Shown here piece by piece: positions 11,613 through 21,920 of a stretch of 64,000 nt of DNA. Made by a program: the position numbers and the translations under genes. The DNA is from Cristatella mucedo (lineage: Eukaryota; Bryozoa; Phylactolaemata; Cristatellidae). The notes below the pieces were generated by a model that did no database searches, had not been told where the DNA came from, and was given only the letters and a program-made list of their open reading frames with translations. Within the stretch, counting starts at the first letter, position 1; each line of letters begins with the position of its first letter. Location of the stretch: NCBI GenBank assembly GCA_009760855.2, contig WPIO01000004.1, positions 8,397,501-8,461,500 on the forward strand. The letters run 5' to 3'.

Positions 11613-14585
11613 ATACTGTCTATATTTTTATGCACGACTCTCTCATTTGCCTCGCCCCAAGCAGCAAGTCGGAAAGGTTACGTGCAGCCGCAATGTTGTG
11701 CATGCAGCAACCAGTAACTGGCAGCAGCTGAGATGTTGGCATTAAATCGTAAGACTTCCGTGTCTGGTACAAGGAGAATGGAAGTCATAATCGTGCTTGC
11801 TGCTCGCTATCCACTCGCACGATGCCCCGAAGTCGTGATCGGGCAGGCGGAGGCTGATAGTTGCATGTGTCCCATCGTTGTCGGGTATTACTCAGACACG
11901 GCACCCCCCCCCCCCCCGTCCTCGATGGCTGCCCGCATTGTGCATACAACCAAACGTTGCCGCCGAGTGGCCTCGGCCACCGGGAGACACCTCGTGCAGC
12001 TGGCAGCAGCCGGTGCCCTGGGTTCAACTGCATTAGGTGCATCGCAACTGCCGCAGACTGTCCGTGGCAGCAGCTCTGCCGAGGAAGCTGGAAGCGAGCA
12101 GGCTAGGCTAAGTCAAATCGAAGCAGTAGCTGCAGAGACTGTGACAGTGACAGAGACAGTGTGCAGAGAGTGGCTGCGAAATGTCACTCGACTGACTCTA
12201 TCAGGCCGCTGACCTGACATTTCCTACTTGGGACTCCAGCAGGGGAAAGACAAAGGAAAATGTGAAGCCGGGCCAGTAGCAGCTCGATCGGGAGAGGAAA
12301 ATAATTAGGGCTGGCAGGCACACTGCATCGCCTTGGGACCTGGCATCGCCTACCCAAGCTCGATGCACCGATGCACGGGCAGCTGCTGCACACCGAGGCC
12401 TCTGTCAGGCTGTGCTCAAGGTGACACGGCGTCAGGTTATACCCTTCCTGAGAGGGTGATCGGAAGCAGCCGAAAAGTGGCTGCACGACTGGTTTGCCCC
12501 TGTGGGTCAGTTCGGACATTGCTGCTGCTGCCGGCAGCCGGGATTTGGCTGTGGTTCAAGAGCAGCCTCAGATGCATCTGCATCGAATTGACCACTTTTT
12601 CATTAGATGACACGCGGGTGGTCTCGGGGGCAGGGCAGGGCAGGCCGACCGATCGTGATGACATCTGTGTACACTCCTGGATGCATGCAGACACGAATTC
12701 ACGAGTTGCAAGCCTCTCGTCCTGAACTGCCGATTGTGTACGAGGCATTTTTCGGGAGCTGAACTGCAACAGTGGTTGGCTCACGACTCGGCAAGCCCCT
12801 TCTGTGTCAGACCGAGATAAAGAAGAAATATGTAGCTGCACCTTCATCCGGTTTTATAAAGTTTAAACATCCCATGGAATAGTATTTTGCACAAAAGAAA
12901 GAAGTATATGCTAGTTTGTTATGAGAAGTTGAATGAACGACCTCCAAAATCAGAAGCAAGAATCAAATGAGCTCAGGCCTATTTTGACTGACGATGCGTT
13001 GTAAGTGCCCGGCATCCTGCACTACGCAGCCTAAGCTGCCACTGACGTGTCTGGCTTTTCAAATCTTTGAATTCTGCATCCAGTCATTCGGTAACCGAGC
13101 ATAATCGTTAACCGTTGGTACTGCATTGCCCTGGCATGGGTGGGTCACTTGCCATTGAAAGCTTCAACCTACTGGCATCTACGTACACCTCCATACTTTA
13201 GCTTTGTCTTCTCCATCCAGCAGAGATGTGGGAGATGGGTACTGGCAGTGCTGGCTTGCTGATACTTTATTGATCAAAATGGAGAAGTTGGTTTGATTCT
13301 CAACTCTTGCTTTGGAGGCAGTAGGTTTAACTCTTAAAGATGCCTCGAGGTGTTGTTCTTTATACTTCTAGCACTACGACATTCCCTTGGTGCACTAATG
13401 CTGTTTAAAATTGACAATTCAGCTAAGGTATTTTACTTATTGGCCTGCAGTTGCCAATAAATACTCGCGAGCAAAAGTTACTATTTTGCTGGTGGCATCG
13501 AAGTACCTCACGCTAGGGGCCAAAGTGAACGATGCAGTCGCCGAAACGTAAACAACTCAAGCACTTGAACGAGTCTGCAAAAGCTGAAAGTCCGAGTCGT
13601 TTATCTATCGCCTCAACGGGTACCTTTAGTGGCGCCCTCTAACCTATCTAAGGGCCTGGCCTTACCAACCTCACGATCGCTTTTCCTATGGTATAATCGA
13701 CCGGCAAGTGCTGCAGCTGCTGTGGCGTTGCTCAGAGCCTAAGGCAGACCGAAGGCAGCCCAGATAGGCAGGTGCATGACAGCATTGAAAACGTACCCAG
13801 GCTAACTAGAAAAAAAACAATGGAGGCTCACATTAAGGCTGCTGGGTAAACCCAAGTAGCTGCTGACAAGTGTGCATCTCCGGCGCAACCAGCAGATCTG
13901 GCTTCCCTGATCTGCTGGTGGGTCATGTGACACTAATCTGGCTGCTGTCATATGCCCTGCCCTCTCTCGTCGTCGACAGGACCTAGTCCGAGAGCTCTGA
14001 CGAGTTGCTAGGCTGTTCTGTCAGCACTTGAAATACTCAAGGAACATTCGTGGCAGGGAGGGGGTCGGGCCATCGGTAGAAAGCAGCTTCAGCCAGTGGG
14101 CGAGCTCGGTGCTGAGGCAGAAAATTCGCGTACGCTCATGGCAGGAAGTTGGTGTGCTCCTGACTTCTAGAAGATTTGGGGATGGTGGGGTGGGGAGTTC
14201 CTCAGCCATCGAATGTGTGTGGGTCGGCGGTGATGTCAAATGTAAAGCGCCTAGAAAGAGATTGAGTTCTCTGAGGGCGCTTTATCAAGTGCATTACTAT
14301 TGTTATATGTCGAGCATAAGTATAAGCGTGGCGGCGGCAGGGGAGCGAGCGAGCGTTTTTGGATGCTTGAGAGTACACCAATCAGCCCAATTTGTATCGC
14401 CGATCGCTCTCGCTCTGAATTAGGCTGTTCCTTGTAATAAATTCTGATGGGCGTCTATTGAGGAGCGAGTTAATTGAATTCACTTGCATGCGAGTGCATA
14501 CTCGTATGCTATATGTCGTGAATCCCTTCTCTACTCTTTCAGTCTTCCCCTTCAGTCTTTTTTGTACTTCCTTCTCTTTTTCTCT

Positions 14586-14622
<37 letters not shown>

Positions 14623-17609
14623 TCTCTCTCTCTCTCACTTCCCCCTCTCTCTCTCTCACCACTTTCGAGCTCCTATATTTTGTTTAATATTCTCATTAGT
14701 GGCTGCCTCTAAACTCCTAACGGCTGGCTGTGACAGCAACCGGATGCTGCAGACAGGTAAATAAACTAACTGCTCATTTGGCTATCAGCAGTGGTTTTGG
14801 TCTTACTAGCCCGGGGCTGCTGACAGCTTCTGAAACGCAGCCAGCAGTCAGCCCGTGAGCAGGGCCAGGGTGGGTGGCGCAAGTGAGGTTGGGGGCATCT
14901 AAGCCAGGAGCAGTCACCATCTGCACTGTGGAGGACATTCATACATAATAAAATAATATCCATAAGAAAATTTGCAGTACCCTCGGAGAACTTGATCTCT
15001 TTGTGGGCACTTTACATGGTGCTGAAGAGGAAGCCGGACCAGATGGTTAGTGGTAAAATGCAGAGTCAACATGCTTAATATTGTTAGAGGTGACACACCC
15101 ACTGTCTGAATGCTAAGCACTAATACAAAGGATAAATCGCACAAGGACCAAGCAAATGCTGCGAGGAACAGGTGCATTTTTAGCTTTTTTTTAAATGTCA
15201 ATTCAGGCGATATAGTGACGCTAGTCGGCAGTGAGCTCCGGGCTTTGGGAGAATTCGAACTGACGGCACGGTCTCAAAAGGATTTGAGGATCATACGAGG
15301 CATAGCTAAACGATTTGAGTCGGATGAGTGGGTGGGTGCTGATGCCTAGTCTGGTTGACGAGTAGTTCTGATAATGATCCAGAAATCAACTGAACCACGG
15401 GAGCCGGCATAGCATAACCAGCATCCACGGTACAAAAATGCATCGACAAATGACTGGTGTGCTCATTCGAAATATCGCCCGCAACTTTCAGTAATATTAG
15501 CTTGTGGTAGGCTGTCTGCCTGTCTGCACTGCCTCTATCGAACTGCCTGGGCCCAGGGTTTAAATGCCATCTTCCGGTGTGTGAGCACCCACTTGTCTGC
15601 AGCCAGAAGCAGGATTCGGTGATTAAGCCTCCCTAACACCGAGCGATGAAAGTACCCAGCGATCGCCGGTCAATTGAAGCAGCAGCTGCTGCAGCTGCTA
15701 CAGCTGGTAAACAGTGGTTAGTACCAAAGGTAACTTAATCGCTCAAGGCCACGCAGCCACCTGTAACGTAGATCACCGACTCCAAACGGCCCTTGGTCAA
15801 ATTCGCTGGACTAGACCTTTGCTCGAACTCCAACGAGCAGCCGGTCACAGAGAGGTGGCAGGCTGTGACAGCTCTGGAAGCTTTTGCAGCCCTCGCAGCG
15901 TGATGCAGTTACAGCAGTGACTGCTGCTGCTGCATGCATGAGAGAAGAAGCGTTGCAGAACGGTAGCTAAAGAATGATCACCCGCTGAACCACAATCCAA
16001 ATTTGGCTCGACTAGGCTGGACAGGCAGCTGAACAGGCAGTGCCGACCGCAGATACAGCTATGGCTGGATGCTCTCCTACTCGGGAACCGATTCGTGCAT
16101 TGGACGGCCGAGGTGCAAGGGTAGCTGAGGTCGGGAACAGGAGGTGGGGTCGGCTCACCTCGATGGCATATGATAGCGTTCTTTGTTCGCCTCGCGCATC
16201 CCAGCGGCTCGGACACGACGCCAAGGGTCTTGACCGTACATCCGGCCGAGCCGAGTCTCGTGCGCAGCGACTCGCTGCATCTCTCGGCCACCTCGAGGCA
16301 CTCTGCGCCGCCTGCGCTGCTCACCACCCAGGCGGTCAGGAAATGCGGCCTCTGCAATCGCGTGAGCTCCACCAGGGTGTCCGACTCGATGACGCTCGCG
16401 GCGGCGGCGTCGTGGTCACCGCTGGCTCTAGTGCTGCTGCTGCTGGCTCTAGAGATGTTGCAGAGCGTTTGCGCTAGCTGCCACGTGAGCTTCCGCGGTG
16501 AGTAGAAGAGCCTGAACGACTGCTGCTCGTTACTGCTCTCGTGAACGAGCGTGGCGCAGCGCGCCACACCTGCAGCGTACACAGTGCGGCACAGTGTGGC
16601 ACAGCGCGGCACAGGGTGACGCAGATTGGGCGGCACCAAGAATCGTAGAGGTGCTGTCTGACGTGGCCAGCTGCCGCTGAGCTGCAGCAGATGCCAGTGT
16701 CCAAGCAGCAACCAAGCGACAGGACGTGAGCCGCGTGGAACGAGGTGGCAGTGGGTTACGTGCCAGCAAGAACTAGGAGTGACAGCGGAAAGCGAAGGCC
16801 TCACAGAGATCATCGGCTCCAAGAAATCGACGGCGAATATTTGAAACAGCATATACAGCAAGCAAGAGATATGGATGATGTATGCGTCTGGTAGGACCAT
16901 CTGCCTGAAATTGCCTCTGTGGCAATTGAAAAAGAGAGAGACCAGTATCGAACTGAAAGCCGACACTTCAACAATGCAGTCCACAAACAGAAGCAATGGT
17001 TTAGCCGTCATGGTATCAAGCTATCATTGGCTCATAAATGCCTGCCAAGCTCTGAGGCGCTGCTTAGCCAGGCATGTTGTCCTTAAAGTATATAAGTGGG
17101 GGCAGAGAGAGTATACGGAAAGAGAGACAAACAGAAAGAAAGATAGAGAGAGACAGACAGAAACAGAAAAAGGGAGGGGAGAGGTAGAGAGATATAGAGA
17201 GAGAGAGCAGAGAGAGAGAGAGGGAGAGAGAGGAGAAAGAGAGAGAGAGAGAGGGGAGAGGGAGAGAGAGGGGAGAGGGAGAGAGAGAGGGAGGGGAGAG
17301 AGCAGAGAGGGGAGAGGGAGAGAGAGAGAGTGAGGGGAGAGAAAGCAGAGAGGGGAGAGGAGAGACGGGAGAAGGGAGAGTGAGAGAGAGTGAGAGGGAG
17401 GGGAGAGAGAGCAGAGAGGGGAGAGAGAGAGGGAGAGAGAGAGGGAGAGAGAGAGGGGGAGAGAGGAGAGAGGGAGAGGGGAGAGAGAGAGAGGGGGAGA
17501 GAGAGAGGGGAGAGAGAGAGCAGAGAGGGAGAGAGAGAGGGGGAGAGAGAGAGCAGAGAGGGAGAGAGAGAGGGGAGAGAGAGGAGAGAGAAGAGAGAGA
17601 GAGAGAGGG

Positions 17610-17641
<32 letters not shown>

Positions 17642-20242
17642 GGGGAGAGAGAGAGCAGAGAGAGAGAGTGTGTGTTAATCAAGCACGAGCTAGCGAAAAA
17701 CTCCGTATGATATACTTAATCCAGAGGTCAGCAAATTTTTTGGACTACTAGGCCGTTTCAGGATGTCAGGAAGGCATACTGGGCCAGAAGAAACCACGCC
17801 CACTCCGCCCGGCCAGGAGTGGGCCTAGCGGCCCACTTTATACTGAGAAACTCGAGAGGCAAAATCAAGCACAATAACAGTTAGCTCTCAACTCAGAGCA
17901 AAAAGCGGCCGAGAGACGACTCGTGCCTCAAAAACTCGTTAGTTGTGATACTCATAAATCAAAGTACCTCTATATATAGTGAATGGGAAGAAAACCGCGG
18001 CAATTCAGTTAGGCTACGGATCCATCAATAAATAGCTACGAGGCTGCTAGGCCGGACTGGAGCACTAGCTACGCCGGATCCTGGCCTAGAGGCCTGAGTT
18101 TGCCGACCTCTGCCCTAATCCATACCAGGTAGTCTTGAGTTGGTAAAATAGCCATTAGGCCACTGCAGCTGGTGATGAATGTGGCAGCAAGGCTAGTTAA
18201 CAAGCCTCCGTGGTTCAGCAATGTCTCTCTGCTGAAGGAGCTTCGGCGGCTTCCGGTTGGTCAATGGATACGCAGAAAAATGTTATTACGCTCACCCATA
18301 TGGCCCACCACGGCTGGGCCCCTTCATACCTAGCTGAACTGCTGCAGCACTTTCGGCCCCTGGGGTCCTATATAGACGATAAATTAGCTGCTCCATTCCT
18401 ACGCTTAAAAGCAGCTTCTGCTCTGCAGTTCCTGGACTGGGGTGACTCACGCTTCCACAATTCTTACGAAGTGACGTCTTCTCCTGCTACCGACTATGGC
18501 GCATCCTTTTCAGCAGTACCGAACTGCTACTTCCATGCAACTCACTTGCTCAACTTCCCTCCGGACTCAGCTAAGCTTCTCACTTTTCACTTTGTTGCGT
18601 GAGATGAAGTCTGTTGACTAACGCCTGCATACCGAAAGTCGCTGGGGCTTTGGGTGCTTTATGGAAAACCCTCCTTCGTAACACCCACTTTGTCGTTGTG
18701 TCTTTATGGAGTTATAGGTGGAGATACACGACACACGCTAATGATTTATTTATTTATTACACATCAGAAACTTATATTGCATAATAGGAAGCTCAATACC
18801 CTTTTTTAATTATTTGGATCCCGTTTTTGTTAAGCCGTTTACTGTAAGTAATAAGTCACCCACCTCTGCGTTGAGTACTGCGGCTTAAATCTAACAAGAT
18901 TGACATATGACGCTCGCAGCGACTCTGAGCGGCTCAGCTCTTCTTCGTGCTGCCAGTCTCATTGATTCCCATGTTGCACGATCATACCTTTCATTATTTC
19001 TACCGATCACAGGCACAGCCACAACGTTAGAGCTACACGGCTCCCCCCCCCCCTGCCGCCGCCCCCAATTCTCAAACAGCAGCATAAACTGGGGCATGGA
19101 CTAGGCAAAAATTTTTTTTTTATACCCAGGCGAGCTCCCGTTCTTGCCTTTCGTTCTTTCTCTCTCACTCACTCGCTCGCTCACCCACTCGCTCGCTCGC
19201 TCACCCACTCACTCACTCACTCACTCACTCACTCACTCGCTCGCTCACTCGCTCGCTCACTCGCTCACTCGCTCGCTCGCTCGCTCGCTCGCTCGCTCGC
19301 TCGCTCGATCGGGCTCTCTGCTTTCTTGCAGAGCCTCAAGCTGTGAAGAGAAGAAAGAGAGGAAGTGAGTGGAGGAAACACGAATGCAGGGGACGAGAAG
19401 GAACGAAAGGAAGTAATGAGGAGACTCTGGGAGAAAAATTTATCGAGGCCGAGAAATACAAACCCGAGGAAGAGAAGAAGCAGAAGCAGAGGGAGCAGGA
19501 GGAAGCAGGAGAGGAGAAGCAGAGCAGAGCAGACCAGCGACAGGCGAGCCCAGGACGAGCAGAGCGCCACACTAGTGAGAGGCAACGTAAGGCTTCGGCG
19601 CGAGCGAGCGAGCGAGCGAGCGAGCGAGAGGGAGGGAGGCGCCAGAGGGACGAATGCAGCGGCAGCGGATTGAAGGACGGCCGAGTCAGGCAGCGCCGGC
19701 GGCCGAGACGCGGCCTGTCTGCCTAGCGTGGCCGAACCTGGCCCGAAGCCCGCACCGAATGGGACAGCCCATGCGCGCGCACGCGCGCGGCAGCTTCTGC
19801 CAAGCCGCCGGCGCACCGCCGACGCCGGTCCGGCCCGCCGCTAGCTCGCTCGCACCGGTCCAGAGCTTCGCTCCGCCTGCTCCGCCGAGAGAGTCGTCGC
19901 TCTGCCCGCGCTCCGCAGCTCCGCGGATCGCGGGCAGAGCGACGCCGGCGCGACGCGAACGGAGAGCACGACGGCGCCACCCGTTCCCGTCCAACAGGTG
20001 GCTCTCGAGCGAAGGCTCGGCTCGCGCGCGCGCCTTCGCTTGCTCGGCTCGCGTCCTCCCTCGCGCCGGACGAGCGGCGCTACGTTCGCCCGGCGTCTGC
20101 TTTCGCTCGGCACCGGGCGCGGCGGCGGCGACAGCGGCGGCGGCGGCGACAGCGGCAGCGGCGGCGGCGGCTTACCGCTCAGCACGGCGCCGGCGAGCAG
20201 CACGCACGCCGCGAGCGCAGCTCCTCTTCCAGCGATTACCAT
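5703..20242 (-). CDS. Four-exon gene for a type I membrane protein: signal peptide, C-type-lectin-like domain, stalk, TM helix, long Gln/Ser/Pro-rich tail
   Basis: Joining 20,242-20,176, 16,569-16,159, 9,630-9,304 and 6,646-5,703 on the minus strand gives 1,749 nt, i.e. 582 codons plus TAG. All three introns (about 3.6, 6.5 and 2.7 kb) are GT-AG and phase 1, so each internal exon is symmetric. Order: signal peptide 1-22; CTLD about 27-157; Ala/Ser/Thr/Gly-rich linker 160-268; TM helix about 270-291 followed by HPRLSRERK (stop-transfer); cytoplasmic tail to 582 with Pro, Gln, Asp/Glu and Ser runs. The layout resembles vertebrate layilin or chondrolectin (type I CTLD proteins), but I infer no orthology. 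The likely role is a cell-surface receptor or adhesion protein. Extra symmetric phase-1 exons could exist in the introns. No poly(A) signal was located with confidence. Confidence 0.68.
6775..6860 (+). mobile_element. LINE A 3' end fragment
   Basis: The sequence TATAAAGTGCCTAGACAG..., GGTTCTCTTGGTGGGG and an ATTATTATC tail aligns with the LINE A terminal 60 bases. It lies in intron 3 of the receptor gene, just upstream of exon 4. Confidence 0.5.
6862..7228 (-). mobile_element. LINE B 3' fragment
   Basis: Reverse-complemented, it ends in a TTACATTACATTAC tail and encodes the end of a LINE ORF2-like C terminus (GTRFHNSLANDN..., then a long 3' region). It is clearly related to the plus-strand copy at 18.2-18.7 kb, the insert at 29.1 kb and the piece at 59.5 kb. 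It is 5'-truncated and abuts a LINE A piece at 7,229. Confidence 0.6.
7229..7860 (-). mobile_element. LINE A fragment (ORF2 C terminus and 3' end, internally deleted)
   Basis: It begins with a TACTACTAATAATA tail, followed by the reverse complement of the LINE A terminal box (AAGAGAACTAAATCTCG) and then, after loss of most of the 3' UTR, the ORF2 C-terminal region. It lies in intron 3 and is inverted relative to the next copy at 8.07 kb. Confidence 0.6.
8070..8737 (+). mobile_element. LINE A fragment with intact ORF2 C-terminal frame and complete 3' end
   Basis: The frame 8,112-8,489 keeps the classic CR1/L2 C-terminal signature: SATRLVCRERRSCQIAPLLA, then LHWLSVKQRIDLKVLSLTFR, YLSDLLPHQAKH and APKAWNSFPTC, ending LKTSI stop. 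The 3' UTR (8,490-8,735) contains CATGCTGCCACTAACCACAT-type words and ends with AAAGCGCCTAGAAAGAGATT and an ATTATTATT tail. It is 5'-truncated. This copy is the best local reference for the LINE A 3' region. It is an ORF2 remnant, not a host gene. Confidence 0.75.
9304..9630 (-). CDS. Receptor gene exon 3: low-complexity extracellular stalk
   Basis: The acceptor (a T-rich stretch ending TTTTGCAG) precedes 9,630 and a consensus GTAAGC donor follows 9,304. Both sides are phase 1, matching the donor of exon 2 and the acceptor of exon 4. It encodes 108 full codons: an Ala/Ser/Thr segment, a GSGGGGADAG run, then a more ordinary region with ILWTASMFLTSLGKGEKALL just before the TM helix. The composition suits a flexible, possibly O-glycosylated stalk. 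The opposite strand is open over the same stretch (9,111-9,755) but has no matching splice-phase logic. Exclusion of this exon would also keep the frame, so it could be alternative. Confidence 0.58.
11359..11385. repeat. Inverted repeat, 9-bp stem
   Basis: TCATATCAT and its reverse complement ATGATATGA flank a 9-nt loop. It lies in intron 2 with no flanking element signature. Confidence 0.5.
11562..11610. repeat. (CA)n microsatellite
   Basis: About 24 uninterrupted CA units lie in intron 2 of the receptor gene. Confidence 0.95.
13888..13919. repeat. Perfect hairpin, 11-bp stem, 10-nt loop
   Basis: ACCAGCAGATC at 13,888-13,898 is the exact reverse complement of GATCTGCTGGT at 13,909-13,919. 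It lies in intron 2, with no known RNA family signature. Confidence 0.6.
14236..14312 (+). mobile_element. LINE A terminal 3' fragment
   Basis: It starts CAAATGTAAAGCGCCTAG, continues with GAGTTCTCTGAGGGCGC and ends in ATTACTATTGTTAT. It is nearly identical to the end of the 8.1 kb copy, so it is among the younger-looking pieces although only about 75 bp long. Confidence 0.7.
14588..14660. repeat. (CT)n microsatellite
   Basis: Mostly CT dinucleotides with a few CACT/TTCCCCCT interruptions. Confidence 0.9.
14945..15375 (-). mobile_element. LINE A 3' fragment, diverged
   Basis: An AATAAAATAATA tail and CTCGGAGAACTTGATCTC box are followed by 3'-UTR words and the reverse complement of the ORF2 C terminus (GAGCTCCGGGCTTTGGGAG, AAAAGGATTTGAGGA). 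It lies in intron 2. Confidence 0.6.
15376..16158. other. Intron 2 (proximal part): no repeat or exon recognised
   Basis: The frame continuing downstream of the lectin-like exon is open here but is past a strong donor and has no protein character. Confidence 0.4.
16159..16569 (-). CDS. Receptor gene exon 2: C-type-lectin-like domain
   Basis: The acceptor CTGCAG precedes 16,569 and the donor GTGAGC follows 16,159; both are phase 1. The 136 full codons carry CTLD landmarks: first Cys of a long-form domain (protein Cys27), LTWQLAQTLC (Cys59), AASVIESDTLVELTRLQ (the usual glutamate-rich helix), FLTAWVV in the WIGL position, ECLEV (Cys113), GC (Cys147) and NAIICH (Cys157). Cys59-Cys157 and Cys113-Cys147 fit the canonical disulfides. 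Cys120 and Cys133 may form an extra pair in a long loop. The EPN/QPD and WND calcium/sugar motifs are not seen. One N-glycosylation sequon (NIS) follows Cys59. The open frame continues past both splice sites, but the flanking translation lacks protein character. Confidence 0.7.
17103..17668. repeat. Long homopurine tract (GA)n/(GGGA)n, about 570 bp
   Basis: An almost uninterrupted purine plus strand is made of GAGA, GGGAGA and GCAGAGAGG higher-order units. It lies in intron 1 of the receptor gene, so the transcribed strand would read as CT-rich RNA. The long Ser-Leu and Arg-Glu frames across it are artefacts. Confidence 0.95.
18205..18742 (+). mobile_element. LINE B fragment: ORF2 C terminus and 3' UTR
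   Basis: The frame 18,210-18,602 contains HHGWAPSYLAELLQHFRPLG, matching the 'hGLAPxYLxeLL' signature of CR1/L2-type ORF2 C termini. It is followed by a diverged WNSLP-like region (WGDSRFHNSYE). The 3' region matches the pieces at 6.9, 29.1 and 59.5 kb. It is 5'-truncated and lies in intron 1 antisense to the receptor gene. Confidence 0.65.
19155..19312. repeat. (CTCA/CTCG)n tetranucleotide repeat
   Basis: About 39 units alternate in blocks of CTCA, CTCG and CCCA. The second half is mainly CTCG, so it is CpG-rich. It lies in intron 1 of the receptor gene, about 0.9 kb downstream of exon 1. Confidence 0.95.
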
Positions 20243-20720
20243 TGCGAGAAGAGTCGTGCGACTAATTAAATCGCCAGGAACGGTGGGAAGGCGGCGGGCG
20301 GGCGCGAAAACTTCACGGCCCTGACCGCCGCGCCCATTCGACGTCAGCTGACCGGGTCGAGGGAGCGAGGTGGAGGGGAGGCGCCGCCGTCGCTGCACCC
20401 GGACTCGGTCGCTTAATAATTGCTGCGGAGCGCTCAGGCGCCCGCCGCCGCCAGCCGCCGCCGCCGGCCACGCCTGGGCGCTCCGACTCTTTGCCGGCTC
20501 GCTGCGTGCGCCGTTTATTTTGCCGCTACCGGCCGCCGCCTAACGTGCGCGCGCGCGCGCGCCGCAACCGAACGAGTTCGCGGCGGAGCACGCGCGCGGT
20601 GCGGCAGGCGGAAGAGGCGGTTCGACGAAAAGCGCGCCGGAGCGATCCACTCTCCCCGCCTCCCTCCCGACGTGGCGCTATCCTATCGAACTGCTGACTT
20701 CCTGTTGACTTCCAGGGTCG
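19590..20720. promoter_or_regulatory. CpG-rich block over the receptor gene's 5' end
   Basis: This is the most GC- and CpG-dense stretch of the window, with many CGCG, GCGGCGGC and GAGCGAGC words. It contains exon 1 (20,242-20,176), so promoter function for the minus-strand gene is likely. A run of (GC)n at about 20,548-20,562 could adopt Z-DNA. Frames are open in most phases because stop codons are GC-poor, not because of coding. On the plus strand a GTGAGG donor-like word follows at about 20,772, so transcription in the other direction is possible. Confidence 0.55.
20176..20242 (-). CDS. Receptor gene exon 1: signal peptide
   Basis: The ATG at 20,242 starts MVIAGRGAALAACVLLAGAV, a short n-region with one Arg followed by a hydrophobic core, then Leu-Ser and a split Gly codon. 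The exon ends at a GTAAGC donor (20,175 downward), phase 1. An in-frame ATG lies farther upstream (20,398) but would place 52 Arg/Pro-rich residues before the hydrophobic core, so the 20,242 start is preferred. Cleavage is likely near Ser22-Gly23, just before the lectin-like domain. Confidence 0.66.
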
Positions 20721-20759
20721 GTAGCGCTGTTTAGTCGCTCTCGTTAGTAGCGTGCGACA

Positions 20760-21700
20760 TTTGAAAAAAAAGGTGAGGCCGAGCCTGACACTGGGTCTTA
20801 ACTTCGCGCCGTCGTCGTCGCTTCCGCCGCATCGGCATCGGTCGCGCTTGCTCGCATTTCGTCACTCGTTCCCATGGGCACTTCCGGTGATGTATAGAGG
20901 TCGAAGGATGGCCCACGATGGTTGAAAGGCGGCATGCTGCTGCCTGGCGAGTGGCTATCGCGGCAGCCTCGCCTTCGCCCGCCAAGCCAGCCGCCGCGGC
21001 GTCATGTTTTAACTCGCTGCCCTCGGTGTCACACGCCCCGTGCTCTCAACCGCCACCACAATAAAGAAGCCAATCAATAGTTTTGTCGATGGGTGAGCTT
21101 GCGTTTATCTTCCTAAGAAAGCGATTCGTTAAAACGGCCGCGTGATAAGTCAGCCAGATCATGACTTGACGTCAGCCATTCCCGGATCGGGCATTGTAAA
21201 GGCTAGACACAGATCATGCGACAATCTACGGCCAAGGCAACATACAATCCGAAGCCGTTTAATAGGCAGTCAATTGCATTCCAGGAGTTGTCGCCTTGGC
21301 AGTGGAGCTGAGCTGCATTCAAAGGCGACTCAGCCGTACCTGAGCTAGTGTACGTTACAACCGCTGTTAAACGCCCGCCACCCTCCATCGCTGTCAACTA
21401 GACGCTGTCAACTAATCTCTGCGCTACGGGTATGGACTTGTTATCTGAAGGTACAGGTGCTCTTCGTCGCTGCCCTGTTGAGCTATTGCCGAGTGTTGCT
21501 ACACCTACAACAAGTCGTACTCTGTCTGAGGCAGTAGGTTTAGGGCCTCGCCGGCATTCGCCGCGCAGCTCCCGAGACTAGCACCATTGCGAGCGATGCG
21601 TTGGTGGCCTAGTTATGTCCGGGTGTGGAAGCTGCTACGCTCGATGGTAGCATCGCGATGCTAGCTCACCCACTGTATAAGAAGACGTCGGCAGGCACCT
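20760..21700. other. Upstream flank of the receptor gene; nothing recognised
   Basis: Mixed-composition sequence with short frames and no repeat family I could match. Confidence 0.35.
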
Positions 21701-21707
21701 ACTCAAG

Positions 21708-21736
21708 TGGAGAGCGAGAGAGCGACAGAGAGAGCA

Positions 21737-21813
<77 letters not shown>

Positions 21814-21814
21814 G

Positions 21815-21858
<44 letters not shown>

Positions 21859-21864
21859 GAGTGG

Positions 21865-21920
<56 letters not shown>

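Larger units (their letters stand above)
9631..14235. other. Intron 2 of the receptor gene (distal part): no further exon recognised
   Basis: Several frames of 80 to 160 codons occur on both strands (for example 11,733-12,212 plus and 12,437-12,847 minus) but lack paired splice sites in the phase-1 register and have no domain signature. Contents include poly-G/poly-C runs near 9,845, 10,150 and 11,905, a CA repeat, and two hairpins. An additional symmetric exon cannot be excluded. Confidence 0.4.

Noticed and set aside
15845-17011. 388-codon minus frame as one intact gene
   Set aside because: Only 16,159-16,569 has domain and splice signatures; the rest is intron read-through without protein character.
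17103-17668. CRISPR-like array
   Set aside because: Simple-sequence repeat without unique spacers.
17083-17751. Ser-Leu and Arg-Glu rich frames over GA/CT tracts (also 21.6-22.4, 31.2-31.6, 37.3-38.1, 54.9-55.3 kb)
   Set aside because: Direct translations of dinucleotide repeats, not proteins.
19841-20398. 185-codon minus frame as a complete protein
   Set aside because: A consensus donor cuts it after the signal peptide, and the Pro/Arg-rich remainder reflects GC-rich sequence.
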